Shown here: piece after piece, positions 8,405 to 17,283 of the stretch
Layout: the number at the start of each line of letters is the position of its first letter
Position numbering within the stretch: position 1 is the stretch's first letter
Origin: Pseudomonas poae
Lineage (GTDB): Bacteria; Pseudomonadota; Gammaproteobacteria; Pseudomonadales; Pseudomonadaceae
Length of the DNA: 64,000 bases
Assembly: GCA_004000515.1 (NCBI GenBank)
Contig: CP034537.1
Span: forward strand, 2,170,001 to 2,234,000
Reading direction: 5' to 3'
Position numbers and translations under genes: made by a program
Notes under the pieces: generated by a model
Database searches by the model: none
Seen by the model: only the letters and a program-made list of their open reading frames with translations
What the model was told of the DNA's origin: nothing

Positions 8405-8884
8405 TTATGGTTCTTGCGCCACCTCGGCCGGCAAGGCACCCGCGGTCTTGATGGTTTTAGTGACGATGTAGGTGAAGTAGCGCTCAATGCCCAGGTCATC
8501 GAGCAACAACTGGTCGATAAACCGCTGGTAATGGTCAATGTCCGGCGCCTGGATCATCGCCATGTAATCAACACCGCCACCGGTGGCGTAACAGAATGCC
8601 ACTTCGGCGGCCTCGTTCATGCGTTGCTCGAACCGCCGCATGTCCTGGGCGGTGTGTCGGGCCAGGGTGATTTCCACCAGCACCTGCTGGCCTTTGAACA
8701 CCGCGTTCCAGTCGATCTGTGCCCGGTAGCCCTTGATAAGCCCTAGCGACTCCAACTTGCGAACCCGCTCCCACGCCGGGGTCACCGAGAGATTGATCGC
8801 CTCGGCCAGGCTCGACTTGGTGATCCGACCATCTTCGGCGAGGATTCGCAGGATTTTCAGGTCATAGCGATCGAGCTTGTGCAT
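8405..8884 (-). CDS. doeX: Lrp/AsnC-type regulator of the ectoine cluster
   Basis: 159 aa from MHKLDRYDLKILRILAEDG. The N-terminal HTH covers about residues 5-60 (ITKSSLAEAINLSVTPAWERVRKLE). A RAM/AsnC effector domain follows (QVLVEITLARHTAQDMRRFEQ ... VAFCYATGGGVDYM). Lrp-type genes named doeX or asnC accompany doe genes in many ectoine degraders. It lies upstream of doeC with a 145-base gap that could hold a promoter, and a REP pair separates it from doeB. The direct role here is inferred from position. Confidence 0.8.
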   Translation of the reverse strand: MHKLDRYDLKILRILAEDGRITKSSLAEAINLSVTPAWERVRKLESLGLIKGYRAQIDWNAVFKGQQVLVEITLARHTAQDMRRFEQRMNEAAEVAFCYATGGGVDYMAMIQAPDIDHYQRFIDQLLLDDLGIERYFTYIVTKTIKTAGALPAEVAQEP

Positions 8885-8922
8885 GGTCCGAGGACCTCCG
8901 GGCATTGAAAATTGTGGCAGAA

Positions 8923-9015
8923 CCTGTGGGAGCGGGCTTGCCCGCGAATGCGGTATGTCAGTCACATCGATGCTGGATGTGCCGCCGCCATCGCGGGCAA
9001 GCTCACTTTCACAGG
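8923..9015. repeat. REP palindrome pair between doeX and doeB
   Basis: CCTGTGGGAGCGGGCTTG + CCCGCGAA is followed after about 40 bases by the inverted copy (TCGCGGGCAAGC ... ACAGG). This is the common Pseudomonas fluorescens-group REP sequence. The second arm is slightly degenerate (CTCACTTTCACAGG). It lies 8 bases from the doeB stop and may stabilise or attenuate the transcript. Confidence 0.8.
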
Positions 9016-9023
9016 GGTTGGGG

Positions 9024-10025
9024 TCAGGTCAATACATCGGCGATGACTGCAATGATATCGCCGCACTGCACCATTCCTGGAAAGTGGCGCGCCGCCAGCA
9101 GCCCGCTGCGGGCCGCGCGATATTCCACCGGAGCGACGCCGCTACGGGTAGCGTCGTAAACGCGGGCAATCACTTCTCCCTTGCTCACGTTGTCGCCCAG
9201 ATCGCGGCACATTTCCAGCAAGCCATCGTGTTCGCTATCGATGAAGCAAGTGGCATCGGGCATGCCTAACATGATTGACTCCGCGGGCTGGATCTCACCT
9301 TCAAGAATCCCTGCATGCACTAGCAGATTGCGCACCCCGCGCTCGGCAATCGCCACACTGCGCGCCGTGGACGAACCACCGCCACCCAGTTCGGTCGTGA
9401 CAAAGACTTTGCCCTGACGCTCGGCGGCGGTGTCGTACATCGACCCTGCATCGAGCTCCAGCATGCGCATGCTGTAAGGCGCATTGAAAGCGCGCATGCC
9501 GGCTTCGCATTGAGCCTGCTGTTTTTTGTCGGGCAGCACATGACAGGCTGCAAAAGGCAGGAAATCCAGGGTGCGGCCACCGGAATGGATGTCCAGCACG
9601 ATATCGGCCAAGGGCAACAGAGTCCGATTGAAGTAATCGGCAATTTTCTCGGTCACGGTGCCGTCCGGCTTACCGGGGAAACTGCGATTGAGATTGCCCT
9701 TGTCGATCGGCGACGTGCGCCGACCAGCATGGAACGCCGGGGTGTTCATGAACGGGACGATAATCACCCGCCCCGTTACCTCGGCGGCCGTCAGGCCCTG
9801 CGCCAGCTTGCTCAGCGCCACCGGGCCTTCGTATTCGTCACCGTGGTTACCGCCGGTAAGCAGCGCAGTCGGACCCTGGCCGCGCTGAATCACCGTTACC
9901 GGAATCATCACCGCGCCCCAGGCCGAATCGTCCCGGGAATACGGCAATTTGAGGAATCCGTGCTGCACGCCTTCGCGGGCAAAGTCCACCGTGGCATTGA
10001 TCGGATTGTCAGGTAAATCGCTCAT
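9024..10025 (-). CDS. doeB: N-alpha-acetyl-L-2,4-diaminobutyrate deacetylase
   Basis: 333 aa, succinylglutamate desuccinylase/aspartoacylase (M14-like zinc) family. Zinc ligands are the His and Glu of GGNHGDEYEGP and the His of VLDIHSGGRT. The catalytic Glu is in FVTTELGGGG. The C-terminal beta domain ends AVIADVLT. DoeB (EutE) hydrolyses the product of DoeA to acetate and L-2,4-diaminobutyrate. The start lies only 3 bases after the doeA stop, so the two are translated together, as in characterised ectoine operons. Confidence 0.9.
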   Translation of the reverse strand: MSDLPDNPINATVDFAREGVQHGFLKLPYSRDDSAWGAVMIPVTVIQRGQGPTALLTGGNHGDEYEGPVALSKLAQGLTAAEVTGRVIIVPFMNTPAFHAGRRTSPIDKGNLNRSFPGKPDGTVTEKIADYFNRTLLPLADIVLDIHSGGRTLDFLPFAACHVLPDKKQQAQCEAGMRAFNAPYSMRMLELDAGSMYDTAAERQGKVFVTTELGGGGSSTARSVAIAERGVRNLLVHAGILEGEIQPAESIMLGMPDATCFIDSEHDGLLEMCRDLGDNVSKGEVIARVYDATRSGVAPVEYRAARSGLLAARHFPGMVQCGDIIAVIADVLT

Positions 10026-10028
10026 GGC

Positions 10029-11219
10029 TCAATCCTTCACGAACAGTTGGCGTGGCACATTGCACAGTGTCTCGACACCGGTCTCAGTGATCAAAATGCT
10101 TTCGGTGATCTCCAGTCCCCAATCGTCCATCCACAGGCCCGGCATGAAGTGGAACGTCATGCCCGGTTGCAACACACTGGTGTCGCCGGGACGCAGGCTC
10201 ATGGTGCGTTCGCCCCAGTCTGGCGGATAGCTGATCCCGATCGGGTAGCCGCAACGGCTGTCCTTGTGGATGCCGAATTTCTCCAACACTTTGAAAAACG
10301 CCACAGCGATGTCGCCGGTGGTGTTGCCCGGTTTGGCTGCTTCCAGTCCCGCGGCGATGCCTTCGACCACCGCTTTTTCGCCGTCGAGGAAGTGCTGTGG
10401 AGGTTTGCCCAAATAGATCGTGCGCGACAGCGGACAGTGATAACGCTTGTAGCAACCGGCGATTTCAAAGAAGGTCCCGGCGCCTTTTTCGAACGGCGAA
10501 TCGTCCCAGGTCAGGTGCGGCGCGCTGGCGTCGGCACCCGTGGGCAATAGCGGCACGATGGCCGGGTAATCGCCGCCATGACCGTCAGCGCCGAGGATCC
10601 CGCTGCTGTAGATTTCAGCCACCAGTTCATTTTTGCGCATGCCCGGCTCGATTCGTTCGAGGATCCGCCCGTGCATGTTTTCGACGATGCGCGCAGCGAT
10701 GCGCATGTAAGCGATTTCCTGGGGCGACTTGATCGCCCGCTGCCAGTTCACCAACCCGACCGCGTCGATCAGCTTGGCCTGCGGCAGGTTTTTCTGCAGC
10801 GACAAATACGCGGCGGCGCTGAAATAATAGTTATCCATTTCCACGCCGATGGTCAGCGCGTCCCAACCCCGGGCACTGATGACTTCCCGCGACAGGTAAT
10901 CCATCGGATGGCGTTCCCGGGACTGCACGTAGATGTCCGGGTAACCGACGATGTTCTCGTGCTGCATGAACACCGTGCGCTTGGCGCCGTTGGCGTCTTG
11001 CCCGCGACCGAACCAGACTGGCTCGCCGTCGAGCGCCAACAACACGCATTGGTGAACGTAAAACGACCAACCGTCATAGCCGGTCAGCCAGGCCATGTTC
11101 GACGGATCGGTGACCAGCAACAGCTCGATGCCCTGAATCTGCATGGCCGCTCGAACCTTGGCCAGACGCTGGGCGTATTCCTCCCGTTCGAACGGGAGAT
11201 TGATGACTATCTGAGACAT
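10029..11219 (-). CDS. doeA: Ectoine hydrolase (M24 peptidase fold)
   Basis: 396 aa. The N-terminal creatinase-like domain (LLLVTDPSNMAWLTGYDGWSFY) is followed by the pita-bread M24 domain (PGNTTGDIAVAFFKVLEKFG, GYPIGISYPPDWGER, LQPGMTFHFMPGLWMDDWGLEITESIL). DoeA (EutD) opens ectoine to N-alpha-acetyl-L-diaminobutyrate. Position, length and the WMDDWGLEITES region fit this enzyme better than Xaa-Pro peptidases or creatinase. Of two close ATGs, the one at MSQIVINLP was chosen because AGAGGG lies about 7 bases before it and too close to the other. Confidence 0.9.
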   Translation of the reverse strand: MSQIVINLPFEREEYAQRLAKVRAAMQIQGIELLLVTDPSNMAWLTGYDGWSFYVHQCVLLALDGEPVWFGRGQDANGAKRTVFMQHENIVGYPDIYVQSRERHPMDYLSREVISARGWDALTIGVEMDNYYFSAAAYLSLQKNLPQAKLIDAVGLVNWQRAIKSPQEIAYMRIAARIVENMHGRILERIEPGMRKNELVAEIYSSGILGADGHGGDYPAIVPLLPTGADASAPHLTWDDSPFEKGAGTFFEIAGCYKRYHCPLSRTIYLGKPPQHFLDGEKAVVEGIAAGLEAAKPGNTTGDIAVAFFKVLEKFGIHKDSRCGYPIGISYPPDWGERTMSLRPGDTSVLQPGMTFHFMPGLWMDDWGLEITESILITETGVETLCNVPRQLFVKD

Positions 11220-11262
11220 GCACATGCCCTCTGATAAATGACGCACGGATGAAAAAAGTGGA

Positions 11263-12255
11263 TTAGCTGCCGAACTGAAAACCCTTGCCGGCCGAGCGCG
11301 CGCGCTCGAAGGCCAGATTGGCCATGGCGGTGTCCTGGGCGCCGGTGCCGGTGAGGTCGCACAAGGTGACTTGCGCCTCGCTGGTCCGACCTGGGCGCTG
11401 GCCTGCGAGCACTTGCCCCAATTCGGCCAAGCCCGATTCGTCGGTAATAGCGCCGGCCGCCAGAGCGTGATGCAACTCGCCGAGGATTCGCGTCTGGCTC
11501 AAGCGATCCGCCACGTAGCGGTCGACCTGCGCCTGCGCCTGGGGGGAAATTTCGTTTTTGTGTTCGGCGTCCGAGCCCATGGCTGTGATATGCAAGCCGG
11601 GGTGCAGATGGCGCGCTTCGATCAAGGGTTCGCGGCTCGGGGTGCAGGTGATCGCAATGTCCACGCCGGTCATGGCCTCGTCGATGCTCGCGCAAGGCGT
11701 GACCGTCAGGCCGCTGTCGCGCGCCAGTTCAGCGCTGAAGTCTTGAGCCTTGGCGCTATCACGTGCCCAGACTTGAACGGATTCAATCGGTCGCACCAGG
11801 CGCAATGCCTGAAGCTGTAACGCGGCCTGCTCGCCGGCACCGATCAGCGCCACGCTGCGACTGTCGACCCGCGACAGGGCGCGAGCCGCCACGGCGCCCG
11901 CCGCGGCTGTGCGTACGGCGGTCAGATAACCGTTGTCCAGCAGCAAGGCGTCGAGCAAACCGGTGCGCGCCGACAGCAACATCATCATGCCGTTGAGGCT
12001 CGGTAGGCCGAGTTTCGGATTGTCGAAAAAACCCGGACTGACCTTGATCGCAAAACGCTCCAGGCCCGGCAGGTACGCAGTCTTCACGTCCACTTCGCCA
12101 TTGTGCTCGGGGATGTCCAGACGCAGGATCGGCGGCATTGCCACCGCTGCTGTGGCCAGCAGCACAAAGGCTTGTTCGATGGCTTCGATGCTCGGCAGGT
12201 CTAGTGCTACGCAGGCACGCAGATCCGCTTCGCTCAATAAGGTGATGTCACTCAT
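11263..12255 (-). CDS. eutC: EutC-type hydroxyectoine utilisation protein (ornithine cyclodeaminase family)
   Basis: 330 aa, ornithine cyclodeaminase/mu-crystallin fold. It has the dimer part FAIKVSPGFFDNPKLGLPSLNGMM, then a Rossmann core SVALIGAGEQAALQLQALRLV and ITAMGSDAEHKNEI. Ectoine clusters carry this gene as eutC, acting with EutB (and usually EutA) on hydroxyectoine before DoeA. It is distinct from the ethanolamine lyase eutC at 31482-32315. A TTG three bases upstream is spaced better from GGAG (7 versus 10 bases), so the protein may be 331 aa. Confidence 0.85.
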   Translation of the reverse strand: MSDITLLSEADLRACVALDLPSIEAIEQAFVLLATAAVAMPPILRLDIPEHNGEVDVKTAYLPGLERFAIKVSPGFFDNPKLGLPSLNGMMMLLSARTGLLDALLLDNGYLTAVRTAAAGAVAARALSRVDSRSVALIGAGEQAALQLQALRLVRPIESVQVWARDSAKAQDFSAELARDSGLTVTPCASIDEAMTGVDIAITCTPSREPLIEARHLHPGLHITAMGSDAEHKNEISPQAQAQVDRYVADRLSQTRILGELHHALAAGAITDESGLAELGQVLAGQRPGRTSEAQVTLCDLTGTGAQDTAMANLAFERARSAGKGFQFGS

Positions 12256-12291
12256 CAATGCGGCACTCCATTCAGTCGTTATTGTTGGGGT

Positions 12292-13263
12292 TCACGCATC
12301 TGCGCCCGCGAGGACGCGCAGGTGCTGATCGATGTCGACGTTACGGCCGCTGACCACCACCACGATCGGCCCGCGCGGCTCAATCAATCCATCAAGCAAC
12401 GCGGCAATCCCGACCACGGCCGCGCCTTCCAGCACCAGACGCTCTTCGCGATAGGCATGGCGTAGGGCATTGGCGATGGAAGTCTCGCTGAGCAAATGCA
12501 GGTGGTCACACAGATCGCGAGTCATGTTGAAGGTGTAACGGTTGTTCAGGCCGATGCCACCGCCGAGCGAGTCGGCCAGGGTCGGCAGCTCTTCGACTTC
12601 CACCGGATGCCCGGCTGCGAGGCTGGCGTGCATGGCTGCACCGCGTTGCATGCTGATGCCGTGGGTGATGATGTTCGCGCTGACGCTTTTGATCGCCAGC
12701 GCAACCCCGGCAAACAAACCGCCGCCGGACAACGGCACGAGAATTTGCACCACGTCCGGTTGCTGTTCGAGGATTTCCAGCCCCAGCGTGCCCTGCCCGG
12801 CGATGATGGTCGGGTGATCGAACGGCGGCAGCAATGTCGCGCCTTGCTCGTTGGCGATCCGTTCGGCTTCACGCTGGGCGTCGTCCTGAGACTGGCCGAC
12901 GATGCATACCTCGGCGCCCAGATCACGAATGGCTTGAACCTTGTTCGCCGGCACCAGATGCGACAGGCAAATCGTCGCCTTCACGCCTTGCCGGGAAGCG
13001 GCATACGCCAGAGCACGACCGTGATTACCGGTCGACGCCGCCACCACGCCACGCGCTTTCTCCTCGGCGCTGAGCTGCGCCACGGCATTGCTCGCGCCGC
13101 GCAATTTGAAACTGCCGGTGATTTGCTGGGATTCGAGTTTGAGGTACACCGCCACGCCCAATCGTTGCGAAAGGCTGGGCGAGTATTCCAAGGGGGTACG
13201 CCGGACAAGCGATTCGATGCGCTGGCGAGCGAGGTAAACATCATGTAGCTGCAACGTTGACAT
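12292..13263 (-). CDS. eutB: EutB-type hydroxyectoine utilisation dehydratase
   Basis: 323 aa, fold type II PLP enzyme of the threonine/serine dehydratase group. The Schiff-base Lys is in TGSFKLRGASNA, the substrate loop is AASTGNHGRALAYAA, and the phosphate-binding Gly-rich loop is LVPLSGGGLFAGVA. It lacks the C-terminal ACT domain of biosynthetic IlvA. In ectoine gene clusters this is EutB, proposed to remove the hydroxyl of hydroxyectoine. It starts 36 bases before eutC. It should not be confused with the ethanolamine ammonia-lyase large subunit at 32312-33706. Confidence 0.85.
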   Translation of the reverse strand: MSTLQLHDVYLARQRIESLVRRTPLEYSPSLSQRLGVAVYLKLESQQITGSFKLRGASNAVAQLSAEEKARGVVAASTGNHGRALAYAASRQGVKATICLSHLVPANKVQAIRDLGAEVCIVGQSQDDAQREAERIANEQGATLLPPFDHPTIIAGQGTLGLEILEQQPDVVQILVPLSGGGLFAGVALAIKSVSANIITHGISMQRGAAMHASLAAGHPVEVEELPTLADSLGGGIGLNNRYTFNMTRDLCDHLHLLSETSIANALRHAYREERLVLEGAAVVGIAALLDGLIEPRGPIVVVVSGRNVDIDQHLRVLAGADA

Positions 13264-13371
13264 GACCGCGTCCCGACTGTGGTGTTGGGCGCAGTCTAAG
13301 AGGACTGGATTGTCGTAATGAATGTACTAGGGCAATTTATCCGACAAACTTTTTTGCGGACTTTTTCCCGG

Positions 13372-14821
13372 TCAAAAATCATGGATTTGCGGGTACTGCC
13401 CGAATATCTCGCGCATGCTTATCAATGCATCACGCATTTCTTCGTCGCTGCATTCGGCGCCGACACACACCCTCACCGCTCGAGCTCGCGGCGTTCCACG
13501 CACGGTGAACGGATCAGGCGATGCGACAGCGATGTGCCGGTGACGCAAGGCCCGCACCAGGCTGTCGACCTCCCAGTGTATTGGAATGCCAACCCACGCG
13601 TTCAGTGCATGAGGATGCTGGCCGAGCAGGTGCTCGCCCAGGTATTTGCTGACTATCGCCTGCCTGCCGGCCAACAGTTTGCGCTGCAATCGCACGAGCG
13701 TGTCGGCGCGACCGTCACGAATCCAGCGCGCAGCGATTTCGGAGACCATGGGCGTGGCCATCCAGCTGTTGACCCGCAAGATACTTTCGGTGCGCAACGC
13801 CAGTCGCTTGGGCACTACCAAATAGCCGATGCGCAAACCGGTCAGCACTGACTTGGTCATGCTAGTGCAATAGAACGATAACTCCGGCAGGTAATGGCTG
13901 ATTGGCGGCGCGCGATGCTCATCCAGCAACGGCCCGTATACATCGTCTTCAATGATGTGCACACCGAAACGCCGGGCGATATCGGCAATCTCCCGCCGAC
14001 GACTGTCGGGCATCAGGCTGGTGGTCGGGTTGTTCAGGTTGGGCGTGCACACCAGCGCGGTGATGCGCTCATTGCTGCACATGTCTTCGAAGTGTTCCGG
14101 GTCTATGCCATAGCGGTCCATTTCCAGGCCTTTGAGGGTGAATCCCAATACCTGAGAGTTGCCGATTACCCCGTGATCGGTGATCCCTTCGCAGAGCACG
14201 ACATCATCGGGACCGGCCAGAGACGCCAGCGCAAGGAAGATGCCGTGAGCGGCGCCGTTGGTAATCAGGATGTCATCACGCTCGACCCGCAGTCCTTGCC
14301 GTCCGATCCAGTGCGTGGCCTCTTCGCGGTGCGACTCGAAACCCGCAATCGGACGAAATGCGTGTATCCACGGCTGATCCTCTTCCGTGCTGAGTTCGAG
14401 ACAGGTGTCACGCCAGAACTGGTCGTGCTCGCGGGTGTGCAGGATCCGCGCGATGGAAAAAATCCACCAGGGCCCGTTCGGGGCTATCGAGAATATAGGT
14501 AGCCACTCGATCGCTCATGCGCCGCGACACAAAACTGCCGCGCCCGACTTCGCAACGCACCAGCCCCTGACGCTCCAGCTCTTTATAGGCGTTGGTGACC
14601 GTCTGCACGCTGATGCCCATGGTATCGGCAACATGCCGCTGCGGTGGCAGGCGCTGATCATTGGCCAAGACACCCTGCTCGATATCATCGGCAATCGCCT
14701 GCACCAGAATCTTGTACTTTGACTCGCCACTGCGGGCGATATCCAGTGCCGCTTTCCATTTGTCCATCAGCGCTAAAACTCGGGTCTGTGCTCGTCGGGA
14801 CAGCATCGCGCTAGTATCCAT
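13372..14821 (-). CDS. enuR: MocR-type (GntR/aminotransferase) regulator of ectoine use, one-base frameshift
   Basis: The N-terminal winged HTH is GVLANDQRLPPQRHVADTMG and VQTVTNAYKELERQGLV. The C-terminal aminotransferase-like domain has the PLP Lys in YCTSMTKSVLTGLRIGYL and ends FGQYPQIHDF. The frames separate at an A6 run (14457-14462 on plus). With five As the reading continues VDFSIARILHTREHDQFW straight into LITNGAAHGIFLA, giving about 482 aa, the normal EnuR size. EnuR is a repressor whose PLP reacts with N-alpha-acetyl-diaminobutyrate or diaminobutyrate to relieve repression. The start MDTSAMLSRRAQ is the first plausible ATG; MDKWKAALDIA, 18 codons on, is also possible. Confidence 0.8.
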
Positions 14822-15044
14822 GCAATGCAATTGTCCTAGTGCAATACAATGATGCTCAGCGCTTTTGTATGCTCGGCTCAAGGTCGACAGCGGGCACCTT
14901 AAAGCCCACAACAAAATCAATCGACCTGTACCGGACTGCGCCCAGCTCCATGAGATCAGTCCTTGTACGCTTTGCTCTTGTAACACTGCCTCCTACCACA
15001 GAGCCGTCACCGACGGGTCAACAAGAAAACAGGAGATTTTATCG
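14822..15044. promoter_or_regulatory. Divergent control region between enuR and ehuB with candidate EnuR sites
   Basis: This 223-base region carries promoters for both arms. Directly upstream of enuR, GCAATGCAAT (14822-14831) and GCAATACAAT (14841-14850) form a direct repeat offset by 19 bases. ATACAA (14844-14849) and TTGTAT (14865-14870) form an inverted pair. MocR/GntR regulators often bind such repeated half-sites. AGGAG lies 12 bases before the ehuB ATG. The operator assignment is inference. Confidence 0.4.
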
Positions 15045-15901
15045 ATGAGCAATTTCCCTTCCCGCAGCACCCATGCATTGCGTCACCTGTTCATAGCTTG
15101 CGCGATGTTCGGCCTAGCCGCCGGCGCCAAGCCGCTACGACACTGGAAACCGTCAAACAGAACAGCAGCATCCGTATCGGTTATGCCAACGAAACCCCAT
15201 TCGCCTTTACCGAAACCGACGGCAGGGTCACCGGTGAATCACCGGAAATCGCCAAAGCCATCTTTGCCAAAATGGGCATCAAACAGGTTGACGGCGTGTT
15301 GACCGAATGGGGCTCGTTGATCCCGGGTCTGCGCGCCGGGCGCTTCGACGTGATTGCCGCCGGCATGTACATCACGCCGGCTCGCTGCAAGCAGGTGCTG
15401 TTTACCGATCCGCAGTATCAACTGCCAGACGCGCTGCTTACGGCCAAAGGCAACCCGAAGGGGCTGCACAGTTACGAAGACATCGCCAAGAATCCCGAGG
15501 TGAAGCTGGCAATCATGGCCGGCACGGTGAACCTGGGCTATGCCCGCGACTCGGGTGTAAAGGATGAGCAAATCCTCCAAGTACCGGACACCACCGCCCA
15601 GTTGCAAGCCGTGCGCGCCGGTCGTGCCGATGCGGCAGTGGGTACTCAACTGACCATGAAAGGTTTGGCCGCCAAGGGTGGTGAAAAAGTTGAAGCAGTC
15701 ACCGAGTTCAAGGATGACCCGTCACACATTGGATACGGTGCTCTCGCCTTCCGTCCGGAAGACAAAGACCTGCGCGATGCGGTCAACGCCGAGTTGAAAA
15801 AATGGTTGGGTTCCGAAGAGCACCTCAAGGCAGTTGCCCCTTTCGGGTTTGACAAATCCAACGTGACAAGCAAAACGGCTGCCGAGCTCTGCGCTCAATA
15901 G
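15045..15901 (+). CDS. ehuB: Ectoine/hydroxyectoine ABC transporter substrate-binding protein, one-base frameshift
   Basis: A signal peptide (MSNFPSRSTHALRHLFIACA then MFGLAAGA) is in one frame and the mature protein is in another (ATTLETVKQNSSIRIGYANE ... GYGALAFRPEDKDLRDAV ... AELCAQ). Adding one C near 15127 gives AAGAQA followed by ATTLETV, a proper AxA cleavage site, and a 285-aa solute-binding protein family 3 member. EhuB is the periplasmic receptor that passes ectoine to EhuCD. AGGAG precedes the ATG. It is the first gene of ehuBCDA. Confidence 0.8.
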
Positions 15902-15970
15902 TCGAAACAGGCATGGCGCCACGGCGCGATGCCTATTTCCCTGCTTAACCCGGATGGACAGGTTTAAACC

Positions 15971-16630
15971 ATGGGTGAATTACTTCCGCTATTGATACAA
16001 GGCGCTTGGGTGACGCTCCAGGTGACGATCTTCGGTTCGCTGCTGGCGATTGTCGCGGCGATTCTCGCGGCCCTGGGGCGCATGTCGCCCTGGCGGCCAT
16101 TGCGCTGGTTTTCCATTGCTTACATTGAAGTGTTTCGCGGCACGTCGTTACTGGTGCAATTGTTCTGGCTGTTTTTTGTGCTGCCGCTGCCGCCCTTCAA
16201 CCTTGAACTGAGCCCCTACAGCGTGGCCATCGTCGGCCTAGGCTTGCACATTGGTGCTTACGGCGCCGAGGTGATGCGCGGTGCGATCAGCTCCGTCGCC
16301 AAGGGTCAATACGAAGCGTCCACGGCACTCAACTTCAGCGGCTACAAACGCTTTCGCCGCATCATTCTTCCGCAGGCGTTGCTGGCCGCTATACCGCCGG
16401 GTACCAACCTGCTGATCGAATTGCTTAAAAATACTTCGCTGGTGTCGTTGATCACCCTGTCAGACCTGAGCTTCAGGGCTCGTCAACTGGATCAGGCCAC
16501 TTTCCAGACCCTGGAAATCTTCAGTCTGGCGCTGGTGATGTATTTCATCCTGGCGCAAGCCATCAACATCGGCATGCGCCGCATTGAGCAGCATCTGGCT
16601 CGCGGGCGGTTGCGTGGAGGTCTGTCATGA
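15971..16630 (+). CDS. ehuC: Ectoine/hydroxyectoine ABC transporter permease
   Basis: 219 aa, polar-amino-acid type permease (HisMQ family) with about five membrane segments. It has the N-terminal LIQGAWVTLQVTIFGSLLAI, the EVFRGTSLLVQLFWLFF signature, and the EAA loop (YEASTALNFSGYKRFRRIILPQA). The stop overlaps the ehuD start by four bases (ATGA). EhuC and EhuD form the membrane pair. Confidence 0.85.
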   Translation: MGELLPLLIQGAWVTLQVTIFGSLLAIVAAILAALGRMSPWRPLRWFSIAYIEVFRGTSLLVQLFWLFFVLPLPPFNLELSPYSVAIVGLGLHIGAYGAEVMRGAISSVAKGQYEASTALNFSGYKRFRRIILPQALLAAIPPGTNLLIELLKNTSLVSLITLSDLSFRARQLDQATFQTLEIFSLALVMYFILAQAINIGMRRIEQHLARGRLRGGLS

Positions 16631-17283
16631 CACTGTTCGACTGGACCTATGCCTGGCATATCCTTCCCGATTTGCTGCGCGCCTCGCTCAACACCGTGGG
16701 CATTACCCTGATCGGTTTCCTGATCGCCATTGTGCTGGGACTGTTCCTGGCTATCGGCCGACGGAGCCGCAGAGTCTGGCTGTCGTGGCCGACCACCGCT
16801 GTGATCGAGTTCATTCGCAGTACGCCACTGCTGATCCAGGTGTATTTCCTTTACTACGTGCTGCCCAATTACGGCGTCAGCATGACCGCCATGCAAGTGG
16901 GCATTCTGGGTATCGGCCTGCATTACGCCTGTTACATCGCCGAGGTGTATCGCGGCGGCCTCGATGCGGTGCCGCGCGCACAATGGGAAGCAGTCACGGC
17001 GCTGAACATCGCCCCGTACAGCGCATATCGCAACATAATCCTGCCGCAGGCCCTGCGGCCGATCCTGCCGCCATTGGGTAACTATCTGGTGGCAATGCTC
17101 AAGGATACGCCGGTGCTGTCGGCGATTACCGTGGTGGAAATCATGCAACAGGCCAAGAACATCGGCTCCGAGAACTTCCGCTATCTGGAGCCGATCACCA
17201 TGGTCGGTCTGTTTTTCCTCGCCCTAAGCATCGCTTTGGCTTATCTGGTACGGCGCCTTGAAGTGCGCCTGGAGCTACGCTAA
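16627..17283 (+). CDS. ehuD: Ectoine/hydroxyectoine ABC transporter permease
   Basis: 218 aa, second HisMQ-type permease. It has LRASLNTVGITLIGFLIAIV, FIRSTPLLIQVYFLYYVLPN, and the EAA loop EAVTALNIAPYSAYRNIILPQALRP. It overlaps both neighbours (ATGA with ehuC, TAATG with ehuA), so the three are translationally coupled. Confidence 0.85.
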   Translation: MTLFDWTYAWHILPDLLRASLNTVGITLIGFLIAIVLGLFLAIGRRSRRVWLSWPTTAVIEFIRSTPLLIQVYFLYYVLPNYGVSMTAMQVGILGIGLHYACYIAEVYRGGLDAVPRAQWEAVTALNIAPYSAYRNIILPQALRPILPPLGNYLVAMLKDTPVLSAITVVEIMQQAKNIGSENFRYLEPITMVGLFFLALSIALAYLVRRLEVRLELR

